A stretch of DNA of 64,000 nucleotides from Mitsuaria sp. GD03876 (GTDB lineage Bacteria; Pseudomonadota; Gammaproteobacteria; Burkholderiales; Burkholderiaceae_C): NCBI RefSeq assembly GCF_029840635.1, contig NZ_JAOCCU010000022.1:1-64000 (forward strand). Direction: 5' to 3'. The position numbers and the translations under genes are program-made. The notes under the pieces were generated by a model. It did not search any database, was not told where the DNA came from, and saw nothing but the letters and a program-made list of their open reading frames with translations. Shown here one piece after another: positions 53,978-62,723 of this stretch (position 1 is its first letter; the number at the start of each line of letters is the position of its first letter).

Positions 53978-55300
53978 ATGACGACCCAAGCCGTGAAGCT
54001 GCTGTTGCCCCGCTGGCTGATCACCATGACCCCGGACAGCCCGGTGCTGGAACAGCACGCGCTGGCCATCGAGGGCGAGCGCATCGCCGCCGTGCTGCCG
54101 CGCGAGGAAGCCCTCAAGCGCTATGCCGACGCCGAGCGCGTCGAGCTGCCGCACCACGTGCTGATCCCCGGCCTGATCAACGCGCACACGCACTCGGCGA
54201 TGTCGCTGCTGCGCGGCGTCGCGGACGACCTGGCGCTGATGGACTGGCTCAACAACCACATCTGGCCGCTGGAGCGCCAGTGGGTCAGCGAGGACTGGAC
54301 CTACCAGGGCTCGCTGCTGTCGGCGGCCGAGGCGATCCGCGGCGGCGTGACCTACCTCAACGACATGTACTTCTTCCCCACCGCGATGGCCCGCGCGGCG
54401 GTGGACAGCGGCATCCGCGCCGGCGTGTCGATCAACGTGATCGACTTCCCCACCGGGTACGCCGCCAACGCGCAGGACTACATCGACAAGGGCCTGGCCG
54501 CCTACGAGCAGTTCAAGGGCGAGCAGCTGCTGGACTGGACCAGCGCGCCGCACGCGCCGTACACGGTCTCCGACGAGACCTTCATCCAGCTGCGCCAGCT
54601 GTCCGAGAAGTACGACCTGCAGGTCCACTGCCACATCCACGAGACGCAGGACGAGATCGACGGCAGCCTCAAGCAGTACGGCGTTCGTCCGCTGGCCCGC
54701 CTGCACAAGCTGGGCCTGCTGAACGCCAAGATGATCGCCGTCCACATGGTCCACCTCGACCAGGACGAGATCGACCTGGTCGCCCGGCAGGGCGTGCACC
54801 TGGTCCACAACCCGAGCTCCAACCTGAAGCTGGCCTCGGGCGTCGCGCCGGTGAAGGCGCTGGAGGCCGCGGGCGTCAACACGGTGCTGGGCACCGACGG
54901 CGCCGCGTCCAACAACCGCCAGGACATGTTCAGCGAGATCCGCGCCGCCGCGCTGCTGGCCAAGGGCGTGACGGGCGACCCGCTGACCGTCTCGGCGCGC
55001 ACCGCGCTGGAGATGGCCACCGTGCGCGCGGCCAAGGCAATGGGCCGCGCCAACGACCTGGGCACGCTGGAGGCCGGCAAGCTGGCCGACGTCGTGGCCG
55101 TGGCGCTGGACTCGATCGAGTGCCAGCCCGTGTATCACGCCGACGCGCAACTCGTTTATGTCGCCGGGCGTGAACATGTCACGGATGTCTGGGTGGGCGG
55201 GCGGCAGCTGCTGTCGAATCGCAACGTTCTGACTTTCGACACCCAGGCTTTGCTGGGCCGCGTCCAGGACATCGTCGCTAAGATGCGCGCGGGGCGCTGA
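53978..55300 (+). CDS. TRZ/ATZ-family deaminase (MTA/SAH deaminase-like)
   Basis: A 440-residue metal-dependent amidohydrolase. Metal-site His70 and His72 lie in NAHTHSAMSL, further ligands in HCHIHETQDE and VHMVHLDQ, and the Asp in GTDGAASNN. The family covers 5'-methylthioadenosine/S-adenosylhomocysteine deaminase and related triazine hydrolases. It follows nucleoside hydrolase by 18 bases, so a purine nucleoside or base analogue is the likely substrate. The exact substrate cannot be told from sequence. Confidence 0.9.
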   Translation: MTTQAVKLLLPRWLITMTPDSPVLEQHALAIEGERIAAVLPREEALKRYADAERVELPHHVLIPGLINAHTHSAMSLLRGVADDLALMDWLNNHIWPLERQWVSEDWTYQGSLLSAAEAIRGGVTYLNDMYFFPTAMARAAVDSGIRAGVSINVIDFPTGYAANAQDYIDKGLAAYEQFKGEQLLDWTSAPHAPYTVSDETFIQLRQLSEKYDLQVHCHIHETQDEIDGSLKQYGVRPLARLHKLGLLNAKMIAVHMVHLDQDEIDLVARQGVHLVHNPSSNLKLASGVAPVKALEAAGVNTVLGTDGAASNNRQDMFSEIRAAALLAKGVTGDPLTVSARTALEMATVRAAKAMGRANDLGTLEAGKLADVVAVALDSIECQPVYHADAQLVYVAGREHVTDVWVGGRQLLSNRNVLTFDTQALLGRVQDIVAKMRAGR

Positions 55301-55413
55301 TCCCCCCTGAACGCGGGGGAGGGCGCCGAGGGGCCGGCGCCACTCCCGATCGGGGCGCCGGCGTGCAGGAGACACAGCCGGCGCGCCACACCGCGCCGGT
55401 GGGACAGACCACC

Positions 55414-56562
55414 ATGAGCAAGCCTTCCCGCCGCCGGCCCCTGAGCCGGTTCGCCGCTTCCGTCGCCACCGCGGCGCTGGCCCTGGGCCTGAGCGCCGCC
55501 GCCCGCGCGGACATCCTGATCGGCCAGACGGCCGGCTTCACCGGCCAGGTCGCCGCCAGCGTCAAGGAGCTGACGCTGGGCGCCCGGCTCTACATCGACC
55601 ACGTCAATGCCGCCGGCGGCGTCAACGGCCAGAAGATCGACCTGCAGTCGCTGGACGACGGCTTCGATCCGAAGCGCGCCGCGGCCAATGCGCAGACGCT
55701 GATCGACAAGGGCGCCGTGGCGCTCTTCCTGACCCGCGGCACGCCGCACACGCAGGCCGTGATCCCGCTGCTGGAGAAGGCGCAGGTGCCGCTGGTGGCG
55801 CCGTCCACCGGCGCGATGCTGCTGCACAAGCCGGTGCCGGCCTACGTCTTCAACGTGCGCTCGACCTACCAGCGCGAGGCCGAGCGCGCCGTGCAGCTGC
55901 TGCTCGAGATGGGCAACACGCGGATCGCGCTGGTGCAGGTCAACGACACCTTCGGCGCCGACGGCGTCGCTGGCGCGATGGCCGGGTTCGAGCACCGCAA
56001 GGCCAAGCCGATCGCGCACTTCACCTACGACCGCGAGAAGCCGGACATCCCCGGCATGGTCAAGCAGCTGGTCGCGGCAGATCCGCAGGTCGTGCTGCTG
56101 GTGGCCTCGCAGCAGATCACCGCCGACACGATCAACGCGCTGCGCGCCGCCGGCTCGCGCATCCTGGGCGCGACGCTGTCCAACAACGCCTCCAACGGTT
56201 TCGTCCAGCTGCTGGGCCAGAACGCCGCCGGGGTCATCGTCTCGCAGGTCTTCCCGAGCGAGCGCAGCACCAACCTGCCGATGGTGCGCGAGCTGACCGA
56301 CCTGGTGAAGGCCAAGCCGGCCGAGAGCGGCGGCCTGGTGACGCCGGCCATGATGGAAGGTTTCGCCAGCGCCAAGGTGCTGGTCGAGGGCCTGAAGCGC
56401 GCCGGCAAGGACCAGACGCGCGCCAGCCTGCTGCGGGCGCTGAACAACATGACGCGTTACGACCTGGGCGGCATGGAGCTGAACTTCAGCCCCACCGATC
56501 ACACCGGCACCAACTACGCCGACATCGCGATCATCGACCCCCGGGGGCGTTTCCTGCGCTGA
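55414..56562 (+). CDS. ABC transporter substrate-binding protein, LivJ type
   Basis: A 382-residue periplasmic binding protein of the branched-chain amino acid/receptor family (type 1 fold). The signal peptide ends near SAAARA (about residue 32). Family blocks include GARLYIDHVNAAGGVNGQKI and VAPSTGAMLLHKP. It lies 113 bases after the deaminase gene and no permease or ATPase genes follow, so it is an orphan or uses components encoded elsewhere. A terminator closes it (56587-56611). Confidence 0.88.
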   Translation: MSKPSRRRPLSRFAASVATAALALGLSAAARADILIGQTAGFTGQVAASVKELTLGARLYIDHVNAAGGVNGQKIDLQSLDDGFDPKRAAANAQTLIDKGAVALFLTRGTPHTQAVIPLLEKAQVPLVAPSTGAMLLHKPVPAYVFNVRSTYQREAERAVQLLLEMGNTRIALVQVNDTFGADGVAGAMAGFEHRKAKPIAHFTYDREKPDIPGMVKQLVAADPQVVLLVASQQITADTINALRAAGSRILGATLSNNASNGFVQLLGQNAAGVIVSQVFPSERSTNLPMVRELTDLVKAKPAESGGLVTPAMMEGFASAKVLVEGLKRAGKDQTRASLLRALNNMTRYDLGGMELNFSPTDHTGTNYADIAIIDPRGRFLR

Positions 56563-56914
56563 GCGCGCCACCGCTCCCTCCCCACGACGGGCGCCTTCGG
56601 GCGCCCGTTTTGTTTTCCCTGACGGCCGCCCCGGTCGAACGGCTCGTCGCCGGCGCGATTTCAGCGACTGAGTTCATGCGGCAGTTGTCGTGGTGGCTGA
56701 TCACGAAATGGTCAATGGCCCTTTGGCGATAAATAAATGGCCAGAAAGAGCTTTGGCATTTCATTACTCGAACCATAAGTTCGAAAAATACGCCATTCAT
56801 CAAAAGAATTTATTGCTGATAGCAATTCGAAGTCGATCGATACAGGTTTGAGTGATTAGCAAGCTGATCGCAGTCGATGACACTGCCACCGGAGTTTGCG
56901 GATGGATTTGTGCG
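56563..56914. other. AT-rich intergenic region
   Basis: After the terminator, about 56690-56850 is strikingly AT-rich for this window. It contains two dyads: TCGAAC-N5-GTTCGA (56768-56784) and ATTGCT-GAT-AGCAAT (56812-56826). No gene is apparent on either strand. It probably holds the promoter of the downstream membrane protein and two-component genes. Confidence 0.6.
56587..56611 (+). terminator. Rho-independent terminator
   Basis: ACGGGCGCC-TTCG-GGCGCCCGT followed by TTTGTTTT: a UUCG-capped nine-base stem with a T-tract. Confidence 0.93.
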
Positions 56915-57193
56915 ATGAAAAACATGTACGCGATCTCGATCGGCCTGACCGTCGCGGGTACCGGATGTCTCCTGATCGAGCGGATCGATTCAGCCGGTCT
57001 CGGTTATCCCTCATTTGAACTAACTGGGATGGGTTGTCTTTTGGCGATCGGCGGCCTGATGCTGCTGGTGGTCTGTCTGGTCGCCAGTGCGGATGATTAC
57101 CTCAAACGCCAATGGCGGCGGGGTTTGCGATGTATCTCCGGGCTGCGGCGGCGATGGCGCCGATCCTCCTCGACGACCACTGAATCCTGTTAG
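56915..57193 (+). CDS. Small two-helix membrane protein
   Basis: A 92-residue protein with two hydrophobic helices (YAISIGLTVAGTGCLLIERI and MGCLLAIGGLMLLVVCLVAS) and a basic, Arg/Ser-rich C-terminus. ATG 56915 is preferred; a GTG start at 56852 would add 21 residues. It precedes a NarL-type regulator and a 7TM-DISM kinase by 106 bases. I recognise no family. A possible role is a membrane partner of the kinase, which is speculation. Confidence 0.55.
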   Translation: MKNMYAISIGLTVAGTGCLLIERIDSAGLGYPSFELTGMGCLLAIGGLMLLVVCLVASADDYLKRQWRRGLRCISGLRRRWRRSSSTTTESC

Positions 57194-57299
57194 GCCGTGT
57201 TTTTTGCTTTACTTGCTTCGGTGATTGCTCCTTTTCCATCGCTCGCGAAACTGTGCCCGCCTCCGGGCATGGGAAAAACGAGTGAGAAGGAGCTAACGA

Positions 57300-57968
57300 A
57301 TGAGTATTGCCGTCGTGATCATCGAGGACGATCCGGCCGTCATGAAAAGGCTGGTTGACGTGATTTCGAACAGCAGTTTTTGCGAGGTGGTCGGGGTGGC
57401 CAAGAATCGCGGCGAGGCGGTCGCGGCCATCCTCGCCAATCGGGCCGACCTGTATGTGGTCGACCTGGGGTTGCCCGACGTCGATGGCGTCGAACTGATC
57501 CGGTTGATCAAGGACAAGTGCCCCGAATCGCGCAGCGTCGTCGTCAGCACCTTTGGCGACAGCAAGCATGTGATGCGCAGCCTGCGGGCCGGGGCCAGCG
57601 GTTATCTGCTCAAGGAGGAGATCCAGCCGTCCATGGTCGACAAGCTCGTGAGCGCGCATAACGGCCAGGCGCCGCTCAGCCCGTCGGTGGCGCAACTGGT
57701 GGTGGACCGGATCACGATGCTCGAGAACAACGAGCGCCCGCAGGTCGACCGCCAGAAAGTGCTGCGCGAACTCGGCATGGGCGAGCGGGAGTGGGAGGTC
57801 CTGCGCCACCTCGTCGAGGGCCTGCCGATCGTCGAGATCGGCCGCCGATTGAGCATTTCCCATCACACCGTCAACCAGCACCTGCGCAGCGTCTATCGCA
57901 AGCTGGGGGTGAAGTCGCGCGCGATGGCGGCCAACGCCGCGCGCCTGCATGGGTTGATCGATGAGTAG
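57300..57968 (+). CDS. NarL/LuxR-family response regulator
   Basis: A 222-residue regulator. The receiver (1-120) has phospho-acceptor Asp55 in YVVDLGLPDVDG and the acidic pair EDD near 9-11. The C-terminal LuxR-type helix-turn-helix (about 160-215; REWEVLRHLVEGLPIVEIGRRLSISHHTVNQHL) binds DNA. AAGGAG lies upstream of ATG 57300. It overlaps the partner kinase gene by eight bases. Confidence 0.92.
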   Translation: MSIAVVIIEDDPAVMKRLVDVISNSSFCEVVGVAKNRGEAVAAILANRADLYVVDLGLPDVDGVELIRLIKDKCPESRSVVVSTFGDSKHVMRSLRAGASGYLLKEEIQPSMVDKLVSAHNGQAPLSPSVAQLVVDRITMLENNERPQVDRQKVLRELGMGEREWEVLRHLVEGLPIVEIGRRLSISHHTVNQHLRSVYRKLGVKSRAMAANAARLHGLIDE

Positions 57969-60051
57969 TCGGCCCCGGCGGTCGCTGAAGGGGGTGCTGT
58001 TCTGGCTGACCTTCCTCATCCTGGCCCTGCTGATCGTGGCCACGAGTTGCCTGGCGACCCGGGTCCATCGCATCGAGGCGGCCCAGGACCTCGAGATCGT
58101 CGCCGCACCGCCCGATTCGCGCGACGCCGGCCCGGAGTCGCCGCGCCTGCGTGGCCTGTCCCTGGTCGACGAGCGCCACATCGGGCTTCCCTACGCCCAT
58201 GACCTCAGCCAGGTCGTGGGCCTGAAGCGGGCCAGATTCCGCATCGACCTGGATCGCTACCTGGCGCGCCCGGCGCCTTGCTGCGACGAGTGGTCGCCGG
58301 AGGACTCCCCGGGCGAATCGCGCATTCCCGGCGCCAGCCTGCTGGTCAGCCAGGCGCTGGACGGCATGGACATCTACCTCAACGGCGTCTGGATCGCGGG
58401 ACTGCCGAAGTCGGATGCGAAGAGCCGCTACAAGTGGTACCGGCCGCTCCAGGCGCCCCTGGCGCGTCGCCTGGTCAAGCCCGAAGGCAACCAGCTGACG
58501 GTGGAGCTCACGACCTGGGACGCGCGGGTCCACCTGGCGCCGATCTACATCGGCGATCTCGGCACCATCTCGTACATCTACGAGCTGACCGCGTTCATCG
58601 GCTCGTCGCTCGCCAACGCCTCCAATGTCTTCTGCCTGCTGGCTGGCATGTTCATGCTGGGCGCCTGGCTCGCGAGCAAGAAGGACGGCGCGGTGTTCCT
58701 GCATGCCGGCGCCACGACCGTGCTGTGGTCGGTGCTGTTCACGCTGGTCCTGCTGCCCTACAAGCCGGCGGCGCTCGTGCCGCTGTGGGTCTGGGTGCAG
58801 TACGCCTGCATGGGAGGCGTGGTCGCGGTGCTGACCCTGTTCCTCTTCGCCTTCGTCGGCGAGCCGCTCGGCCGGGGCGGCCGGATCGCGCTGTTCGGCG
58901 CGGCGGCGTTCGCGGCCATCGCCTATCCGCTGCTGGGCCTGCGCGGGCGGGAATGGCTCGATGCCTACTGGCTGCCGGCGCTGCTGGTCTTCCACCTCTA
59001 CGCGTGCTCGCGCGTGGCGCTGCATGTCGCGCGCACGCGTTCGCGCACGGCGATGTCGTTGCTGTTCCAGTCGGTGCTGGCCCAGGTGTTCGCGCTGCGC
59101 GACCACAACGCGATCCTGCAACTGGTCCAGTTCCCGATGCCCGACGCCGGCTGGTCGCTCGCGCACCTGCTGGTGACGCCGATCTTCCTGAGCCACCTGA
59201 GCGTGCCGCTGCTGCTGTTCGTCGTCGCGCAGATCCTGCTGACGACCTTCCAGGCGAACGTGAAGCGCATCCGCGACCACAACCGCATCCTCACCGACAC
59301 GCTGCAGCAGCGCGAGCGCGAACTGCTGGTCAGCTACAACCGCCAGCGGGAGATGGAGAACGAGGCCGCGGCCCAGGGCGAGCGCGACCGCATCTACCGC
59401 GACCTGCACGACGGCATCGGCTCCAAGCTGGTGACGACGCTGTTCAGCGTGCGCGACCGCGAGATCGACCACGACCGGCTCGAGGGGCGCCTGATGGACG
59501 CGCTGACCGACCTGCGCGAGATCATCTCGGTGACCGACGTCCGGGAGCACCGGACGATCCACGACGTCCTCTTCACCTACTGCAGCAGTCTCGACGAGTC
59601 CCTCACCCGGGGGGACTTCCAGATCGAGTACGACATTCTCGAAGGGTCCGAAATCGTGCTGTTGGACGATCTCTCCAAGCAGGTGATGCGCATCGTCGAG
59701 GAATCGGTCGCCAACACCATCAAGTACGCCAACGCGAGCCGCCTGTCGATCCGCATGGCGGTGTTCCACGGGGAGCGGCTGGAGGTGCTGATCGAGGACA
59801 ACGGCCGGTCCGGCGGCGGCGCCTGCGACGCGCCGGCGGGCGGCGGATCGCCGCTGTCCGGCGGCACCGGCCTGGAGGGCCTGCGGCGCCGCGCCGAGCG
59901 CATCGGCGCCCACTTCCGTTTCGAACGCACCGCGCAAGGGGCGCGGACCGTGCTGGTGCTGCCGCTGTCGCCAGCGGACGTCGAACACCCAGCAAACGAG
60001 TCGGCGCCCGACTGGTCCCAGTCGGAAGCGCCCGCAAGAGCACTGAGCTGA
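57961..60051 (+). CDS. 7TM-DISM sensor histidine kinase
   Basis: A 696-residue membrane kinase. A helix (about 12-32), an extracytoplasmic DISM-type sensor domain (about 60-195; jelly-roll-like with LDGMDIYLNGVWIAG), about seven membrane helices (205-430), a coiled coil (430-470), a HisKA_3 domain with His483 in YRDLHDGIGSKLV, and HATPase (about 560-670) follow in order. Such sensors bind ligands such as carbohydrates outside the membrane. The gene overlaps its response regulator by eight bases, so the pair is coupled. Confidence 0.9.
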   Translation: MSSRPRRSLKGVLFWLTFLILALLIVATSCLATRVHRIEAAQDLEIVAAPPDSRDAGPESPRLRGLSLVDERHIGLPYAHDLSQVVGLKRARFRIDLDRYLARPAPCCDEWSPEDSPGESRIPGASLLVSQALDGMDIYLNGVWIAGLPKSDAKSRYKWYRPLQAPLARRLVKPEGNQLTVELTTWDARVHLAPIYIGDLGTISYIYELTAFIGSSLANASNVFCLLAGMFMLGAWLASKKDGAVFLHAGATTVLWSVLFTLVLLPYKPAALVPLWVWVQYACMGGVVAVLTLFLFAFVGEPLGRGGRIALFGAAAFAAIAYPLLGLRGREWLDAYWLPALLVFHLYACSRVALHVARTRSRTAMSLLFQSVLAQVFALRDHNAILQLVQFPMPDAGWSLAHLLVTPIFLSHLSVPLLLFVVAQILLTTFQANVKRIRDHNRILTDTLQQRERELLVSYNRQREMENEAAAQGERDRIYRDLHDGIGSKLVTTLFSVRDREIDHDRLEGRLMDALTDLREIISVTDVREHRTIHDVLFTYCSSLDESLTRGDFQIEYDILEGSEIVLLDDLSKQVMRIVEESVANTIKYANASRLSIRMAVFHGERLEVLIEDNGRSGGGACDAPAGGGSPLSGGTGLEGLRRRAERIGAHFRFERTAQGARTVLVLPLSPADVEHPANESAPDWSQSEAPARALS

Positions 60052-60131
60052 GTCATCGAACATCGGACGGTTCCTGGAAATACTGACGTCCCACCCCGAC
60101 ACCCGGGTCAGTCGACGTTCTCCAGGCCGCC

Positions 60132-61256
60132 ATGCATTCCTCCCGTCCCCCTCGCAACGGCGTCACGCTCGCCCGGCTGCTGATCCAGCCCGATGTCGCC
60201 AATGTCCGGTTCGCGCGGCAATCGGTGATCGACGGATCGGTCGAGCCGATGGGCACCGAACTTCGCTTCCGCTGGAACGAGGGCCTGCGCCGCACGCCGC
60301 CGCCGCCGAGTCCCTACGCCACCAGCATGCTGCTGAGCCAGGCCTTGCTGGACGGCGCCCTGATGCAGCGCCGGCCCGGCTGCGTGTTCGTCGACATGGA
60401 CGCGGCCACGCTGCTGAGCCCGATCGCCGACGTGCTGTGCGGTCCGCTGGGCGCGATCCAGCTGCCTGCCGACATGCCGGTCCAGGAGCCGGTCACGCGC
60501 CGCCTGGCGCAGTTGCATGCGCGGGGGTATCGCTTCGCGATGGCGGGCGTCACCTCGCCCGACGACCCGCGCATGGAGTGGCTGCCGATGATGAGCTTCG
60601 TGAAGCTGGACGTGTCCCTGGCGCCGGTGAGCGCCTGGGCTCCGGTGCAGGCGCTGTCGCGGCAGGGCGGTGTCACGCTGATCGCCGATCGCCTGACCGA
60701 ACCGGCCGACTACCTGCGGCTCAAGGCGCTGGGCCTGCGCTACTTCCAGGGCGATCTGCTGATGGTCCCGCAGGAGGAGTTCCCGCGCGCGTTGCCGTGC
60801 TGCGACCTGGACACGCTGCAGCGGCTGTTCCGGCTGGTGCGCCACGGCGCGCCGCACGAGGCGCTGGCGATGACCGCGGCGGCGGACCCGGCGCTGGTGA
60901 TCCGGCTGCTGATGCTGTACCGCCTCCAGACGGGCAGGGCGCTGCCCACGACGCTGACCGACACGCTGGCCGCGCTTCCGGAAGCCGTGTTGACCGGCTG
61001 GCTGCATGTGCTGCGCACCAGCACCTTCGACCTCACGCCGGCCAGCCAGAGCTGGTCGCAGGCGGTGCGCGAGCAGATCCACAACTACCGGGCGCGGTTG
61101 ATCGGCGCCCGGATCTGCGCCAGCCCGGCGGAACTGGAGGCCAAGGTCTTCGACCTCTATCGGCGCCTGTGCACGTTCGAGCCGCCCGTGCCGTCGCCCT
61201 TGATGCTGGCGTTGGCCACCCCACGGCCGGAGGCTGCCGGCAAGTCATCCGAATGA
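60132..61256 (+). CDS. Degenerate EAL-HDOD signalling protein (YuxH-like)
   Basis: A 374-residue protein. The N-terminal half (about 8-215) has the EAL fold but lacks the catalytic Glu-Ala-Leu signature: the corresponding stretch reads GTELRFRWNEG, and the later VKLDVS and LIADRLTEPADYLRLKALGL (20 residues) follow the fold without the full metal set. The second half (about 225-360) is an HDOD domain (LFRLVRHGAPHEALAMTAAA). It is therefore likely a c-di-GMP binding or protein-interaction factor without hydrolase activity. It follows the two-component pair on the same strand. Confidence 0.78.
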   Translation: MHSSRPPRNGVTLARLLIQPDVANVRFARQSVIDGSVEPMGTELRFRWNEGLRRTPPPPSPYATSMLLSQALLDGALMQRRPGCVFVDMDAATLLSPIADVLCGPLGAIQLPADMPVQEPVTRRLAQLHARGYRFAMAGVTSPDDPRMEWLPMMSFVKLDVSLAPVSAWAPVQALSRQGGVTLIADRLTEPADYLRLKALGLRYFQGDLLMVPQEEFPRALPCCDLDTLQRLFRLVRHGAPHEALAMTAAADPALVIRLLMLYRLQTGRALPTTLTDTLAALPEAVLTGWLHVLRTSTFDLTPASQSWSQAVREQIHNYRARLIGARICASPAELEAKVFDLYRRLCTFEPPVPSPLMLALATPRPEAAGKSSE

Positions 61257-61518
61257 CAGGCCGGCGGGCTTTTTCCTGCCGCCGTCAATCGTCAAGATTG
61301 AGTTAAGAAGGTGTGATGAATGCGTATACTCCGCGCCCAACCAGCAGGTCTAGGTGAGACGCGAAGACGTTCCGCCGGATCTGACGCGCGGTGCAACGCC
61401 GCGTCGGGGAGAGGGAGAGTCATTCGCAGGAAAACGCGCGTCCGCTGATCGGACGGTGTGCGTCGTGCCTGCTCGTGCTCGATCCGACCTCGGACGCGGC
61501 ACGAGGCGGACACAGACG

Positions 61519-62715
61519 ATGCGACACGACACGCGATTTCACACCATGACCCTGGCGAGGCTCGCCGCCGTCGCCATCCTGGCGCTGCTGACGACCGGCG
61601 GGGTCCGGGCGGAGATGACGACGCCGCATGAGTTCTCGGTGAACTCGAGCGGCGCGGCCAGCATCAACGTGCCGATCAAGGTCGTGCCCGGCATCGCCGG
61701 GATGGAGCCGCAGCTGAGCCTGTCCTACGGCAGCCAGAACGGCAACGGCATGGTCGGCCTGGGCTGGCTGCTGACGGGACCGTCGGCGGTCACGCGCTGT
61801 CCCAAGACCGACCTGCATGACGGCGAACGCGGCCCGGTGACCTTCGGTCCCGGCGACCGCTACTGCCTGGACGGCCAGCGCCTGCTGCTGGTCAGCGCGG
61901 CCAGCACCGACGCCAGCTACGGCCTGGGCGGCAGCGAATACCGGACCGAGCGCGAGAGCTTCTCCCGCGTCCGCGCGGTCGGTGCCTACGCCGTGGGCTC
62001 GAACGCGCCGCAGTCCTGGACCGTCGAGAGCAAGTCCGGGCTGATCATGCATTTCGGCGGCGACGCCAACAGCATCGTGCGCAGCAACATGGGCTCGGGC
62101 ATCCCGTCGGCGCAGTACGCGGTGCGCTGGATGCTGCGACGGATCGAGGACCGCAACGGCAACAGCGTGGACTTCGTCTACTGCGCCGGCGAGGTGCTCG
62201 ACGACGGCGCGCGCTGTACCGAATCGACGCAGTCGACCTGGTCCGGCTCGCACGTGCTGCACTACGTGCGCTACACCAACCGGCCGGGCGCGCCCGGCAA
62301 CTCGGCGGTGCTGCTGACCTACGAGACGCGTCGCGATCGCCTGCTGAGCTTCCACGCCGGCTCGCGCCAGGAGCAGTCGCAGCGCCTGAAGTCGCTCCAG
62401 ACCTACACGGGTTTCGCCGGTCCCGCCGCCGCGGACCGCGGCACCCGCGTGCGCACCTACGAGCTGACCTACGAGGCGCTGTCCAACGGCGCCACGCCGG
62501 TCCGCGCCACGCGGACCAGCCGTCTCGCGAGCCTCCAGGAGATCGGCCGCGACGGTTCGCGGCTGCCGCCGCTGCAGTTCAGCCATACCGCCGACCAGGT
62601 CTGGGGCCAGGCGACGACCCAACCCGCCGGCGACGGCGGCGTCGTGCGGCCGCCGGTCGGTGGCAACGACTGCGGCGTCGATCCGCGCACCGGCCGCCGG
62701 CTGCTCTGCCCGTGA
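61519..62715 (+). CDS. Stand-alone SpvB-domain protein
   Basis: A 398-residue exported protein consisting almost only of the SpvB N-terminal domain: HEFSVNSSGAASINVPIKV, GMEPQLSLSYGSQNGNGMVGLGW, and later blocks typical of TcaC/TcdB toxins (WTVESKSGLIMHFG; RRIEDRNGNSVDFVY). The signal peptide follows ATG 61519 (LARLAAVAILALLTTGGVRA). It stops about where such toxin proteins normally pass into VCBS/RHS regions. An exported FG-GAP protein follows eight bases downstream. The two may be separated parts of an ancestral toxin or adhesin. Confidence 0.8.
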   Translation: MRHDTRFHTMTLARLAAVAILALLTTGGVRAEMTTPHEFSVNSSGAASINVPIKVVPGIAGMEPQLSLSYGSQNGNGMVGLGWLLTGPSAVTRCPKTDLHDGERGPVTFGPGDRYCLDGQRLLLVSAASTDASYGLGGSEYRTERESFSRVRAVGAYAVGSNAPQSWTVESKSGLIMHFGGDANSIVRSNMGSGIPSAQYAVRWMLRRIEDRNGNSVDFVYCAGEVLDDGARCTESTQSTWSGSHVLHYVRYTNRPGAPGNSAVLLTYETRRDRLLSFHAGSRQEQSQRLKSLQTYTGFAGPAAADRGTRVRTYELTYEALSNGATPVRATRTSRLASLQEIGRDGSRLPPLQFSHTADQVWGQATTQPAGDGGVVRPPVGGNDCGVDPRTGRRLLCP

Positions 62716-62723
62716 GGACGTCC

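Noticed and set aside
61298-61330. Sigma-70 promoter TTGAGT...TATACT before the SpvB gene
   Set aside because: The TATACT hexamer is good, but spacing to TTGAGT is 21 bases, too long; no better -35 was found, so it was not annotated.
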